Assembly: GCF_900107795.1 (NCBI RefSeq)
Contig: NZ_FNRL01000002.1
Span: 124,001-188,000, forward strand
Source: Chitinophaga terrae (ex Kim and Jung 2007)
GTDB taxonomy: Bacteria > Bacteroidota > Bacteroidia > Chitinophagales > Chitinophagaceae
Reading direction: 5' to 3'
DNA length: 64,000 nucleotides
Each line of letters begins with the position of its first letter. Positions within the stretch are counted from its first letter, which is position 1. The notes beneath the pieces are model-generated. The model was not told the origin of the DNA and did not search any database. It saw only the letters and a program-made list of their open reading frames with translations. Below are positions 46,225-56,475 of the stretch, one piece after another. Made by a program: the position numbers and the translations under genes.

Positions 46225-47337
46225 ATGAAAAAAGCACTTATTACTGGTATTACAGGCCAGGACGGCGCATATTTATCTGAATTGCTCCTAAAAAAAGGAT
46301 ATGAAGTACACGGGATCAAGAGACGTAGCTCCTTATTTAATACAGATAGGATAGACCATCTTTATCAAGATCCTCACGAGAAAAATGTAAGATTTAAACT
46401 TCACTATGGTGACCTTACCGACAGCACGAATTTAATTAGAATAATCCAGGAAGTTCAACCAGATGAAATTTATAATCTTGGCGCGATGAGCCACGTTCAA
46501 GTGAGTTTCGAAGCACCTGAATACACTGCTGATGCTGATGGTATTGGTACCCTTCGCATTCTTGAGGCAGTCAGACTGCTTGGCTTAACCCAAAAAACGA
46601 AAATCTACCAGGCTTCTACATCCGAACTTTACGGTTTAGTTCAGGAAGTGCCTCAATCAGAAAAGACTCCATTCTATCCCCGTTCTCCATATGCTGTTGC
46701 AAAGATGTACGCATTCTGGATTACTGTAAACTACCGCGAAGCCTACAATATGTTTGCCTGCAACGGAATCTTATTTAACCATGAAAGCCCATTGAGAGGT
46801 GAAACTTTTGTAACAAGAAAGATTACCAGGGCAGTGTCGAAACTCGCGCTGGGTATGCAAGATAAGCTTTACATGGGTAACCTTGATGCTAAGAGGGACT
46901 GGGGACATGCCAAGGACTATGTGGAAGCAATGTGGCTTATATTACAACAAGAAAAACCCGAAGATTATGTGATTGCAACCGGAATCACTACCACGGTAAG
47001 AGAGTTCATTACAATGGCTTTTTCTGAAGTAGGCGTGGAGGTTGAATTCAAAGGCGAAGGTGTGAACGAAAAAGGGTTTGTAAAGAGTATTTCCAATCCA
47101 GAATGCCTCTTGCAGGTAGGACAGGAAATTGTAGCTGTAGATTCACGTTATTTCCGCCCTACAGAGGTTGAATTGTTAATTGGCAATCCTACCAAAGCTC
47201 AACAACAATTAGGTTGGAAACCTAAATATGACCTTCCTGCACTGGTAAAGGAAATGGTACATGCCGACCTTGAACTCTTTAAACGCGAAAAACTCCTGAA
47301 AGATGCAGGATATAAAGTGTTGAACCAATTCGAATAG
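46225..47337 (+). CDS. gmd: GDP-mannose 4,6-dehydratase
   Basis: Converts GDP-mannose to GDP-4-keto-6-deoxy-mannose. The 370-residue extended SDR has [31 protein letters not shown], the [13 protein letters not shown] region and [13 protein letters not shown] with Tyr and Lys of the active site. ATG 46225 is preferred over the TTG at 46216. Two bases separate it from fcl. Codon use is closer to the host's than in the genes before it. Confidence 0.96.
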   Translation: MKKALITGITGQDGAYLSELLLKKGYEVHGIKRRSSLFNTDRIDHLYQDPHEKNVRFKLHYGDLTDSTNLIRIIQEVQPDEIYNLGAMSHVQVSFEAPEYTADADGIGTLRILEAVRLLGLTQKTKIYQASTSELYGLVQEVPQSEKTPFYPRSPYAVAKMYAFWITVNYREAYNMFACNGILFNHESPLRGETFVTRKITRAVSKLALGMQDKLYMGNLDAKRDWGHAKDYVEAMWLILQQEKPEDYVIATGITTTVREFITMAFSEVGVEVEFKGEGVNEKGFVKSISNPECLLQVGQEIVAVDSRYFRPTEVELLIGNPTKAQQQLGWKPKYDLPALVKEMVHADLELFKREKLLKDAGYKVLNQFE

Positions 47338-47338
47338 T

Positions 47339-48274
47339 ATGAATCTTTCAGATAAAATTTATGTGGCTGGTCACCGTGGAATGGTCGGATCAGCTATCGT
47401 TAGAAGACTAAAAGAAGCGGGCTTTGAGAATATAGTTACCAAAACGTCTGCTGAACTGGACTTACGCGACTCGCATGCAGTGCAGGAGTTCTTTTTGCAG
47501 GAAAAACCTGACTATGTATTCCTCGCAGCTGCCAAAGTAGGAGGTATTGTAGCTAACAATACCTACAGGGCTCAGTTTATATATGAAAACCTGATGATCC
47601 AAAATAACGTTATTCACAATGCATACTTGAATAACGCCAAAAAACTGATGTTTCTTGGATCTTCATGTATTTATCCGAAGTTGGCACCGCAGCCGTTAAA
47701 GGAAGAATATTTGCTAACAGGCTTACTGGAGCCAACCAATCAACCATACGCAATTGCAAAGATTGCAGGAATAGAGATGTGTGATGCATATCGTGCGCAA
47801 TATGGTTGTAATTTTATTTCAGTAATGCCGACAAATCTATACGGGCCGAACGACAACTATGATCTGAATAATTCACATGTGCTGCCGGCAATGCTCAGGA
47901 AAATGCATGAAGCAAAGGTGAACAATATACCAGAAGTAATACTCTGGGGCACCGGATCTCCGAAACGCGAATTTTTGCATGCAGATGATATGGCTGATGC
48001 GTGCTTTTACCTGATGCAGAACTATAGTGAACCGGGACTCGTGAACATTGGTGTAGGGCATGACATTAGCATCAAGGAACTTGCAGAACTTATTCAGCGA
48101 ATTGTCGGTTATACTGGTAAACTTGTATTCGATACCTCCAAACCTGATGGAACACCACGCAAACTAATGGATGTATCTAAACTTCACGGATATGGCTGGA
48201 AGGCGAAGATCGGACTTGAAGAAGGTATACGTAAAGTATACGATGAAGTGAAGAATGGCACATGGACCAAGTAA
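47339..48274 (+). CDS. fcl: GDP-L-fucose synthase
   Basis: Epimerase-reductase that turns the Gmd product into GDP-L-fucose. The 311-residue SDR shows [14 protein letters not shown] at the N-terminus, [19 protein letters not shown], and the catalytic [18 protein letters not shown]. It lies directly behind gmd. Confidence 0.96.
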   Translation: MNLSDKIYVAGHRGMVGSAIVRRLKEAGFENIVTKTSAELDLRDSHAVQEFFLQEKPDYVFLAAAKVGGIVANNTYRAQFIYENLMIQNNVIHNAYLNNAKKLMFLGSSCIYPKLAPQPLKEEYLLTGLLEPTNQPYAIAKIAGIEMCDAYRAQYGCNFISVMPTNLYGPNDNYDLNNSHVLPAMLRKMHEAKVNNIPEVILWGTGSPKREFLHADDMADACFYLMQNYSEPGLVNIGVGHDISIKELAELIQRIVGYTGKLVFDTSKPDGTPRKLMDVSKLHGYGWKAKIGLEEGIRKVYDEVKNGTWTK

Positions 48275-48286
48275 GCACCAACGGCT

Positions 48287-49369
48287 ATGAAAAATACCAA
48301 GAACCATGTTTTTATTATGGCAGGGGGTGTTGGAAGCCGCTTCTGGCCTAAGAGCAGGAATAATTTCCCAAAACAGTTTATAGATATACTGGGCGTTGGA
48401 AAATCATTGCTGCAATTAACTTATGAGCGCTTTTTAAAACTGACCGACCCTGATCATATTTATATTGTTACAAACAAACAATATAAAAATCTTGTACTGG
48501 ATCAGTTACCTGGTATCTCGGAAGAACAGGTCATCACAGAACCTTCAAGGAACAATACTGCGCCTTGTATTGCCTACGCAACCTTCAAACTGGCCGCGCA
48601 ATCACCGGATGCAAATATGGTAGTGGCGCCATCCGACCACTTTATTTTATACGAAGATATTTTCCTGAAAAATATTCAGAAGGGCCTGGACGCTGCAAAT
48701 GCTGCTCCTTATCTTGTTACACTGGGCATTACGCCTACAAGACCAGATACAGGCTATGGCTACATCCGCTTTGAAAAGACAGGAACGGAGGGCGTGCACA
48801 AAGTATTGCAATTCACCGAAAAGCCGGTTCTTGAAAAAGCACAGGAATTTCTTGCCAGCAGGGAATATGTATGGAATGGCGGGATATTTATTTGGAATGT
48901 TCAGACCGCACTGGCGGCCTTCCAGCAGCATGCTCCGGAAATATACGCTCTCTTTGCGAAAGGCCGGGATGTTTATAACACTGCTGCAGAGCAGGAGTTC
49001 ATTGATTACGAATACCCTAAGTCCCCAAATATTTCCGTCGACTTCGCAATTATGGAAAAGGCAGATAATGTATACACCATACCAGCTGATTTTGGTTGGA
49101 GTGATCTTGGAACCTGGGCTTCATTGTATGAAGTAGCGGAGAAAAAAGAAAATCGCAACGTATACAGTAACAATAATCTTCACCTGGAGGAAACCCATGA
49201 AAGCATTATTCATCTTCCACCAGGAAAATTGGGGGTGATAAAAGGACTAAAAGACTTCATCATTGTAGATGATAAAGATGTGTTACTCATCTATCCTAAA
49301 AAAGATGAACAACAAATAAAGAAAGTTACTGAAACATTGAAATTGCGTGATCAGGATAATTTTCTATAA
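48287..49369 (+). CDS. manC: Mannose-1-phosphate guanylyltransferase
   Basis: Makes GDP-mannose from GTP and mannose-1-phosphate, the substrate of Gmd. The single-domain, 360-residue form (no fused isomerase) has MAGGVGSRFWPKSRNNFPKQF-type signature residues, ITEPSRNNTAPC and FTEKPVLEKAQEFL. It is 13 bases behind fcl and ends the same-strand sugar cluster. Confidence 0.94.
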   Translation: MKNTKNHVFIMAGGVGSRFWPKSRNNFPKQFIDILGVGKSLLQLTYERFLKLTDPDHIYIVTNKQYKNLVLDQLPGISEEQVITEPSRNNTAPCIAYATFKLAAQSPDANMVVAPSDHFILYEDIFLKNIQKGLDAANAAPYLVTLGITPTRPDTGYGYIRFEKTGTEGVHKVLQFTEKPVLEKAQEFLASREYVWNGGIFIWNVQTALAAFQQHAPEIYALFAKGRDVYNTAAEQEFIDYEYPKSPNISVDFAIMEKADNVYTIPADFGWSDLGTWASLYEVAEKKENRNVYSNNNLHLEETHESIIHLPPGKLGVIKGLKDFIIVDDKDVLLIYPKKDEQQIKKVTETLKLRDQDNFL

Positions 49370-49565
49370 AAATCCGCATCCTGGGCATTCGTTTAGGATG
49401 TTCTAATTATCTATTAATCCCTGGCTGTCACGGCATTATTTTTAATAGCACTATATTTGATCATCCTGGCACGATTATAAGTCAGTGAATTGGTCGGTTA
49501 GTGTTGTTGCAACGTGCCTATTGAACTGTATTAATTATTTTATTACTTAATCCAAATAACGTTTG

Positions 49566-51152
49566 ATGAAAAACCTCATTATGGTGGCGGTTTTTGCCCT
49601 GCTTACCAGTGCAGCCGTTGCACAAGAGAAGTTGCCAGTTATCGTTCCTTACAATTACCTGGATATTCGTGAATTGTACCTGGATACCAGTAATCATCAT
49701 ACCGCTATGAGGCCTAAGTTACATACAGATACTTCTGCTATGTATACGGAGCCATATACCACCAAACGCAGCTGGGTTCACCGCAAACTGTTTGACGAAC
49801 ATCTCCTGGAATTCAGAAATGAAGACTATAACGTATTCATCGACTTCCTTCCCGACTTCCAGATAGGTAAATCCAAAGACGGAAGCCGCACCAACTGGCT
49901 CAACACCAGGGGAGCCAGCATCCAGGCCAACATTGGAACCAAATTCTACTTCGAGTCTTACTTCTATGAGAACCAGGGCAAATTCCCCCTGTATCTCGAT
50001 CAATATATCCGCAAACAAGACATCGTTCCCGGCCAGGGAGGAATTAAGAGCTATAGCGGCGGTAAAGCATTCGACTTTAATATGGCCAGCGCTTTATTAT
50101 CGTATACTCCTATCAAATACCTGACGATCGACATGGGATATGGCCAGAACTTTATCGGTGACGGCTATCGTTCTCTGATCCTTTCTGATATTCAATTCAG
50201 CTATCCCTATTTAAAACTGACAGCTAACCTGGGTAAAGTGCAATACACTTCCATGTGGGCCCAGTTTATGGATAAGCATAGTAAAAACTTTGCAACAGCA
50301 TACGATGATCTTGGCTACTACAAAAAATGGGGCGTATTCCACTTCCTCGACTGGAACGTGAGCAAAAGATTAACTATTGGCCTTTTCGATGCCGTAATCT
50401 GGCCCGACGCCGATTCCTCCGGCAGGAAACGCGGCTTCGACTGGAGTTATATGAATCCTATCATCTTCCTGCGTTCTGCAGAGTTTTCAGAAGGCTCCTC
50501 AGATAATGCATTGGTTGGATTGAATGCTAAATTTAAACTGTTGCCTAAAACTACCGTTTATGGGCAACTGGTACTGGACGAGTTCAAACTGAAAGAAGTG
50601 TTCAAAGGAAAAGGCTGGTGGGCTAATAAACAGGCATGGCAGTTAGGTGTAAAATCATTTGACCTGTTTAATGTAAAGAAACTGGATATCCAGGCGGAGT
50701 ACAATGCCGTACGCCCTTACACTTATTCATATAAGAGCACATTAATTAACTATGAGCACTATAACCAGTCGCTGGCACATCCATTAGGCGCCAACTTCCA
50801 GGAAGTGCTGGGAATCGCTACCTACCGTTATAAACGCTGGTATGGAAGAGGACAGTTGCTGTATTCAAGATACGGAGACGATCCAAACCCCGCCACAAAC
50901 TACGGACATGATATTTCAAAGCCTTATACTACTCACCCGAATGAATATGGCAACTACATAGGCCAGGGAGTTAAAACAAACCTGTACTATGCCCAGGGCA
51001 CCATTGCCTATATATTCAACCCGAAATACAACCTGAGAGTGGAAACTTCATTGGCATACAGGAAACTGAGCAACTCTCTGAATAAATCAGACGACCTGAT
51101 CTTCAATATAGGTCTACGTGCCAGCTTCCGCCAATTCTACTACGACTTCTAA
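49566..51152 (+). CDS. RemB-like gliding motility/outer membrane protein
   Basis: A 528-residue exported protein; the signal peptide KNLIMVAVFALLTSAAVAQ starts at the ATG at 49566 (the frame also has a TTG one codon earlier). The rest is rich in aromatic beta strands, as in an outer-membrane barrel, and ends with F in the last residue (FRQFYYDF). It resembles RemB, a mobile surface protein of gliding flavobacteria, and a link to polysaccharide-dependent gliding fits the location. Function in this organism is inferred. Confidence 0.78.
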   Translation: MKNLIMVAVFALLTSAAVAQEKLPVIVPYNYLDIRELYLDTSNHHTAMRPKLHTDTSAMYTEPYTTKRSWVHRKLFDEHLLEFRNEDYNVFIDFLPDFQIGKSKDGSRTNWLNTRGASIQANIGTKFYFESYFYENQGKFPLYLDQYIRKQDIVPGQGGIKSYSGGKAFDFNMASALLSYTPIKYLTIDMGYGQNFIGDGYRSLILSDIQFSYPYLKLTANLGKVQYTSMWAQFMDKHSKNFATAYDDLGYYKKWGVFHFLDWNVSKRLTIGLFDAVIWPDADSSGRKRGFDWSYMNPIIFLRSAEFSEGSSDNALVGLNAKFKLLPKTTVYGQLVLDEFKLKEVFKGKGWWANKQAWQLGVKSFDLFNVKKLDIQAEYNAVRPYTYSYKSTLINYEHYNQSLAHPLGANFQEVLGIATYRYKRWYGRGQLLYSRYGDDPNPATNYGHDISKPYTTHPNEYGNYIGQGVKTNLYYAQGTIAYIFNPKYNLRVETSLAYRKLSNSLNKSDDLIFNIGLRASFRQFYYDF

Positions 51153-51173
51153 CACAAAACCTCTTTATACACA

Positions 51174-51207
51174 CAAGCCCTTCCGCTTTCGGCGCAAGGG
51201 CTTTTTC
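51174..51207 (+). terminator. Terminator after RemB-like gene
   Basis: AAGCCCTTCCGC pairs with GGCGCAAGGGCTT (one mismatch) around TTTC and is followed by TTT. Confidence 0.85.
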
Positions 51208-51360
51208 TTTTCCATACAAAAGGGGACGAGAAGTAATGGACAAAGGGCCGATAGTCAGCAACAAAACATATAAGGAAATAATTCCCTATTTATCCTATAA
51301 TGAATATACGAAAAATATAACTATATCGCCAGTCTTACCGAGAATTTATACCTTCGCACC

Positions 51361-53259
51361 ATGCATTACGTTACCGTTGAAGGGTTGACCAAATCTTTTG
51401 GCACCAAACCATTATTTAAAGACATCTCTTTTCACATAGAAGAAGGAGATAAGATCGCGCTGGTTGCACTGAATGGAACCGGCAAATCCACACTGTTAAA
51501 GATCATCCTCGGAAAAGAAATGCCCGACGAAGGTAAAGTGTGGATCCATAAAGATGTTACCGTTGTAATGCTGGAACAACAAACCGGGTTCGATCCAAAT
51601 AAATCAATTGTCGAAAACATCTTTGACCAGGATCATCCTGTACTGAACGCCATAAAAAACTATGAACTGCTTACCGAAGAAGGCGCCGAGCCAGACCTGG
51701 AGCAGCTCACCGCTGCCATTGCCCGGATGGACGAGCTCAATGCCTGGCATTTCGATAGTAAAGTAAAACAGATATTAGGTAAACTTAACATACATAACCT
51801 CGAGCAATTGGTTGGCTCGCTTTCCGGAGGGCAGCAAAAACGGGTAGCGCTGGCAAAAGTGCTGATAGAGATCGGCTTCGAACACAAACATGTGCTGCTG
51901 ATCATGGACGAACCTACCAACCACCTGGATGTAAGCATGATCGAATGGCTGGAAAATTTCCTGGACCAGGAGAAAGTTACCCTGTTACTGGTAACGCACG
52001 ACCGCTACTTCCTCGACAGCGTTTGCAACGAGATCATGGAACTGGACAAGGAGCAGTTGTTCATCTATAAAGGCGACTACGAAAATTACCTTGAAAAGAA
52101 AGCGGCGAGGGAAGAGAATGAAAAAGCCAGCGTAGATAAAGCACGTAACCTCTACAGGAAAGAACTGGAATGGATGCGTAAACAGCCTAAGGCCAGAACT
52201 ACCAAATCGAAAGCCCGCCAGGATGCGTTTTACGAAGTAAAAGACAAAGCGTCACAGAAAGTCCAGGACCAACAACTGGAACTCAATGTAAAAATGACCC
52301 GCCTGGGCGGAAAGATCCTGGAACTCAAAAAAGTCTACAAGGCATATGGAGATCTTACCATCCTGAAAGGATTCGATTATACTTTCAAGAAAGGAGAAAG
52401 AGTTGGTATAGTAGGTAAAAATGGAGTAGGTAAATCTACCTTCCTGAATATGTTACTGGGAATAGAACAACCCGATTCAGGCAAGATCAACGTGGGCGAA
52501 ACCATTGTTTTTGGTAATTACTCGCAATCAGGTCTTGAGGTCAAGGAAGATATGCGGGTGATTGAGTTTGTGAAGAGCATTGCCGAGAACTTCCCGCTGG
52601 CGGATGGTACCAAGGTAAGCGCCGCCCAGTTCCTGGAACTATTTCTTTTCCCGGCCGAAAAGCAATATACCTTTATTTCCAAATTGAGCGGGGGCGAGAA
52701 ACGCCGGCTGCATCTGTTATCCATCCTTTTCAGGAACCCAAACTTCCTGGTACTCGACGAACCTACAAACGATCTCGACTTACCTACACTGAGCATTTTG
52801 GAAAGTTTTTTACAGGAATTCCAGGGCTGTGTGATAATCGTAAGCCACGACCGTTATTTCATGGATAAACTGGTAGATCACCTGTTTGTTTTTGAAGGAG
52901 AAGGCGTGATCAGGGATTTCCCTGGAAACTATACTCAATATAGGGAAGCAGAAAGGGAAGAAGACAAGAAAAAGGCAGCAGAGCCTAAGAAAGCCACTGT
53001 GGAAACCCCGGTAGCAACAACTACGGCAACTGAACCCAAAGCCCGGAAGCTCTCCTTTAAAGAGAAAAGAGAACTTGAATTGCTTGAAAAAGAACTGGAA
53101 GCGCTGGAAAAGGAGAAGGCAGATATCGAAACGGCCCTTTCTTCCGGTGAATTGCCTTTCGATAAAATGGAACCTATGACCCGGCGGATTGGAGAGATTA
53201 TCCAGTTGCTGGATGAAAAGGGAATGAGATGGCTGGAGTTAAGCGAGATCGAGGGTTAG
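51361..53259 (+). CDS. ABC-F ATPase, Uup-like
   Basis: A 632-residue soluble protein with two ATP-binding cassettes. The first has LNGTGKST, LSGGQQKRVAL and MDEPTNHLD; the second has GKNGVGKST, LSGGEKRRLHL and LDEPTNDLD. The second cassette is followed by a charged linker and a C-terminal coiled coil (about 565-632), which is the Uup arrangement. ABC-F proteins act on ribosomes; Uup is also linked to DNA branch structures. No membrane domain is encoded nearby. Confidence 0.93.
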   Translation: MHYVTVEGLTKSFGTKPLFKDISFHIEEGDKIALVALNGTGKSTLLKIILGKEMPDEGKVWIHKDVTVVMLEQQTGFDPNKSIVENIFDQDHPVLNAIKNYELLTEEGAEPDLEQLTAAIARMDELNAWHFDSKVKQILGKLNIHNLEQLVGSLSGGQQKRVALAKVLIEIGFEHKHVLLIMDEPTNHLDVSMIEWLENFLDQEKVTLLLVTHDRYFLDSVCNEIMELDKEQLFIYKGDYENYLEKKAAREENEKASVDKARNLYRKELEWMRKQPKARTTKSKARQDAFYEVKDKASQKVQDQQLELNVKMTRLGGKILELKKVYKAYGDLTILKGFDYTFKKGERVGIVGKNGVGKSTFLNMLLGIEQPDSGKINVGETIVFGNYSQSGLEVKEDMRVIEFVKSIAENFPLADGTKVSAAQFLELFLFPAEKQYTFISKLSGGEKRRLHLLSILFRNPNFLVLDEPTNDLDLPTLSILESFLQEFQGCVIIVSHDRYFMDKLVDHLFVFEGEGVIRDFPGNYTQYREAEREEDKKKAAEPKKATVETPVATTTATEPKARKLSFKEKRELELLEKELEALEKEKADIETALSSGELPFDKMEPMTRRIGEIIQLLDEKGMRWLELSEIEG

Positions 53260-53270
53260 GAAAATACTTG

Positions 53271-53297
53271 AAAGCAGGCGTTAAGCCTGCTTTTTTT
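53271..53297 (+). terminator. Terminator after ABC-F gene
   Basis: AAAGCAGGC pairs with GCCTGCTTT around GTTAA and is followed by TTTTT. Confidence 0.9.
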
Positions 53298-53402
53298 GTG
53301 CCGTTGAATTAATAAAAAAACAACTTTTCTGCCGCGCCTGAAAAGCACATCCAAACAATAAGTATTTTCGCAAGCGTACTTTAGTAACTACAACTGATAT
53401 TC

Positions 53403-54362
53403 ATGAAGGCCAGAGAGATACTTAGCCAGGAACTGGAACGTTTTAATTTAACCTTATCAGAAGAACTGCGAAGTGATATCCCGTTGGTAGACCGGATAAT
53501 GAAATACCTGTCGAATATCAAAGGAAAGCAACTACGGCCTGTTTTCTTATTACTCTGCGCCCGGCTGGGAGGCCCGGCAAACGACAGCACTTACAGGGCT
53601 GCAGCGCTTATAGAAACCCTGCATATCGCTTCCCTGGTTCACGACGATATTGTTGACCATTCCATGAAAAGGAGAAATGCTTTTTCTGTAAACGCATTAT
53701 GGAAAAGCAGGAGCGCAGTGTTTGCAGGCGACATTCTTTTCACGAAAGGAGTATTATTATCTCTTGAACACAAAGATTTTGACATAATAAAGATCTTCTC
53801 AAAAGCCATAGAAGAAACAATAGAAGGAGAACTGGTACAGATATCCAAAACCCAGAAGCTGAATTTAAACGAAGATGTTTACTACAACATCATCAGGCAA
53901 AAAACAGCTACATTATTGAAAGCAGCCTGCGAAGCAGGCGCCTCCACTACTTTCAGAGACCCGGAAATGATCAGTAAGCTGGGCGAGTTTGGTGAAATGG
54001 TAGGTATGGCTTTCCAGATCAAGGACGATCTGCTGGATTACGGTACCGAAAATATCGGTAAACCCTTAGGTAATGATATCCGGGAACGGAAGATGACCCT
54101 TCCTTTAATTTATACCCTCAATAACTGCGACCCTGTTGTTAAACAGCAGTTATTGCTCATTATTAACAAGCAAAACAGCAATGAAGAGAAACTTCAGTAC
54201 CTTAAAGAGCAGGTAAGAGCAGCCGGCGGATTTAACTATGCAGAGGGTAAAATGATATGGTACCGTAACGAAGCGCTGAACAGGTTATACGAATTCCCCG
54301 ATTCAGGCATCCGGCAAGCACTGGAAGAATTGGTGTTTTATATTACAGAGAGAAAGTATTGA
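53403..54362 (+). CDS. Polyprenyl diphosphate synthase
   Basis: Trans-isoprenyl diphosphate synthase, 319 residues, that chains isopentenyl diphosphate for quinone tails or carrier lipids. The first Asp-rich motif is D81-D82-x2-D85 (HDDIVDHS) and the second is KDDLLDYG. GKQLRPVFLLL at the start and KPLGNDIRERKMTLPLIY are family features. The product length is not evident; octaprenyl or heptaprenyl would be usual. Confidence 0.92.
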   Translation: MKAREILSQELERFNLTLSEELRSDIPLVDRIMKYLSNIKGKQLRPVFLLLCARLGGPANDSTYRAAALIETLHIASLVHDDIVDHSMKRRNAFSVNALWKSRSAVFAGDILFTKGVLLSLEHKDFDIIKIFSKAIEETIEGELVQISKTQKLNLNEDVYYNIIRQKTATLLKAACEAGASTTFRDPEMISKLGEFGEMVGMAFQIKDDLLDYGTENIGKPLGNDIRERKMTLPLIYTLNNCDPVVKQQLLLIINKQNSNEEKLQYLKEQVRAAGGFNYAEGKMIWYRNEALNRLYEFPDSGIRQALEELVFYITERKY

Positions 54363-54371
54363 AGAAAATAA

Positions 54372-54389
54372 ATAGATAGATCACTCTAT
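54372..54389. promoter_or_regulatory. TetR operator 1
   Basis: ATAGATAGATCACTCTAT: outer arms ATAGA/TCTAT around a central GATC. It lies 36 bases before the tetR start and immediately ahead of a TTACCTTTAC sequence that may be the promoter. The same site recurs at 55005-55022. Confidence 0.75.
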
Positions 54390-54424
54390 TTATTATTTTT
54401 CCCTTACCTTTACTCAAAAAAAAG

Positions 54425-54988
54425 ATGGGCAGGAAAGTCACCGTTCGCGATAAAATATTAGAAACAGCGGCTACGCTCTTCTATAACCAGGGCTATGTTC
54501 AAACCGGCATCAACCAGATCGTAGCGGAAGCCGACATCGCCATTGGCTCGTTATATAAACACTTCAAATCAAAAAACGATCTCCTGTACAGCTACCTGGA
54601 ACAGGAAGATATCCGTTTTTTTACGACGGTTGAAGAGAAATTGGCCCAAAAGAAAACACCCAGGGAAAAATTGATGGCATACATAGATTTCCGGATAGAT
54701 CAACAGAAAACCGGCAACTGTACTGGTTGTCATTTTATTAAGATCAATGCCGAAATCGGAAGAACGGACGACGAAGTGCAGCAGCTTGTACAAAAGCACA
54801 AGGAAAAGCAAAAGAATCTTATTAAGAAATTAGTGACCGAGATCCAACCTTCGAAAAATAACTTTGACGCAAAGCAACTAACAGAAATGATCTTCACAAT
54901 GATAGAAGGCGGCGTTGTTGCCGCTACCATTAACGGAAATACCCGTAGCCTGGAAGACATTAAAAAACTGGCAGATAAACTGATTTAA
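54425..54988 (+). CDS. TetR-family repressor
   Basis: A 187-residue regulator. The N-terminal helix-turn-helix (about 10-55) reads ILETAATLFYNQGYVQTGINQIVAEADIAIGSLYKHFKSK. The C-terminal ligand-binding part matches the TetR_C class with GNCTGCHFIK, whose two Cys may sense a thiol-reactive compound. Matching operators before this gene and before the MFS gene show autoregulation plus control of the pump. Confidence 0.92.
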   Translation: MGRKVTVRDKILETAATLFYNQGYVQTGINQIVAEADIAIGSLYKHFKSKNDLLYSYLEQEDIRFFTTVEEKLAQKKTPREKLMAYIDFRIDQQKTGNCTGCHFIKINAEIGRTDDEVQQLVQKHKEKQKNLIKKLVTEIQPSKNNFDAKQLTEMIFTMIEGGVVAATINGNTRSLEDIKKLADKLI

Positions 54989-55004
54989 ATTTTTTTATTT
55001 ATTA

Positions 55005-55022
55005 ATAGATAGATCGTTCTAT
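55005..55022. promoter_or_regulatory. TetR operator 2
   Basis: ATAGATAGATCGTTCTAT, identical to operator 1 except for two central bases, 13 bases before the MFS start. Confidence 0.75.
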
Positions 55023-55035
55023 ATATTTATTTTTT

Positions 55036-56475
55036 ATGAAAAAGCTCCCACTTTTCACTGTGCTCCTGGCACATTTCCTTACGATACTGGATATCTTCAT
55101 AGTAAATGTAGCCCTGCCTTCCATCCAGCAAAGCATTAAAGCAACCAACAGCCAGATGCAGCTGGTTGTTGCTGTTTATATGATCGGCTTTGCCGCCTTC
55201 CTGGTGCTGGGAGGCAAACTGGGAGATTATTTTGGAAGGAAAAGAATCTTCATCACAGGCATGATCGTTTTTATGCTGGCTTCCATTGGTTGTGGTACCG
55301 CTACTACGCCCTTGTTACTCGTAGCGATGCGTTTCTTACAAGGAATTTCAGCTGCTGTAATGTCGCCGCAGGTACTGTCTTTTATCCAGCTGCTTTTTCC
55401 GAAGCATGAAGAACGGACCTATGCTATTGGCTGGTACGGGATCACTATAGGAATTGGTACCATGCTGGGGCAGTTCCTGGGCGGATTCCTGGTAGAATTG
55501 CCTGTCTCAGGCGTCATACAACCCTGGCGCTTTATCTTCCTTTTAAACACTCCTATATGCCTAATCGGCCTAATGCTGGCCGCTCATAACCTGGAAGAAT
55601 CCAGGAGCAACTCATCCGGGAAACTGGACTACCCCGGCGCAGCCTTGTTAAGCTCCGGCCTTCTTTTGCTTGTATTAACGCTAACCATAGGAAAAGATCT
55701 TGGTAACATAGCTTTTATCTTTTTCGCTGTTTCCTTGTTGTTTTTGTTCTTATTCAGAAGAATGCAGGTAAGAAAGGAGCAGCCATTAATAAACACTACA
55801 TTGTTCCGGATCAGGAACTTTAACATCGCTATAGCGATAGCGGCACTGTTTATGACCATGCTGGATGCTTATTTCTTTATTCTAAGTATTTACCTGCAGG
55901 ATGGCTTAAGGTTATCGCCGGCGCATGCAGGAGTATTCGTAGTATGCCAGGGCATAGGGTTTATACTGGCTTCTTTTATCTCGGCCCGGCTGGTATTACG
56001 CTATGGTAAAAACACGCTGATGACCGGAACCATAGTGATCATGGTATCGTTGGCTCTTCAGCTCTGTTTATTCCACATGCCGGGCTACCGCTGGGTGAAC
56101 TATATATTACTTGCAATACACGGAGCAGGCGTAGCGTTGGTATTGCCTCCGCTGGCTAACGTAGCGCTTAAGAATATACCTGAAAACCTTGCCGGCAATG
56201 CTTCTGGAGTTTATGCAACCTTCCAGCAGTTGTTCGGCGCCTTTGGAATTACAGTTACAGGGGGCATTTTCTTCTATGTTGTTAACCACTATTCTTACTA
56301 CCAGGGAATGGTCTTTGCTACCGGCATCCATCTTCTTTGTATGTTAGGTGTATTGCTGCTGCTACTTCGTTTGCCGGGGAATATTTTGCCTAAGAAAAAG
56401 AAAAGAATAGCCAATACGCCAGGCTATGCCTGTTATCACAGTAAACTAACGGCTATTGAGCCCTGCAAAGAATAA
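55036..56475 (+). CDS. MFS efflux transporter, DHA2 (EmrB/QacA) type
   Basis: A 479-residue transporter. Its length and hydrophobic pattern fit 14 membrane helices. The N-terminus has LDIFIVNVALPSIQQSI (the family's motif D1-like region), LGGKLGDYFGRKRIFI (motif A) and RFLQGISAAVMSP; motif C-like glycines occur in helix 5. It is likely a proton-driven drug exporter induced when the TetR protein is released. The 3' end overlaps the convergent gene on the other strand by 23 bases. Confidence 0.92.
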   Translation: MKKLPLFTVLLAHFLTILDIFIVNVALPSIQQSIKATNSQMQLVVAVYMIGFAAFLVLGGKLGDYFGRKRIFITGMIVFMLASIGCGTATTPLLLVAMRFLQGISAAVMSPQVLSFIQLLFPKHEERTYAIGWYGITIGIGTMLGQFLGGFLVELPVSGVIQPWRFIFLLNTPICLIGLMLAAHNLEESRSNSSGKLDYPGAALLSSGLLLLVLTLTIGKDLGNIAFIFFAVSLLFLFLFRRMQVRKEQPLINTTLFRIRNFNIAIAIAALFMTMLDAYFFILSIYLQDGLRLSPAHAGVFVVCQGIGFILASFISARLVLRYGKNTLMTGTIVIMVSLALQLCLFHMPGYRWVNYILLAIHGAGVALVLPPLANVALKNIPENLAGNASGVYATFQQLFGAFGITVTGGIFFYVVNHYSYYQGMVFATGIHLLCMLGVLLLLLRLPGNILPKKKKRIANTPGYACYHSKLTAIEPCKE

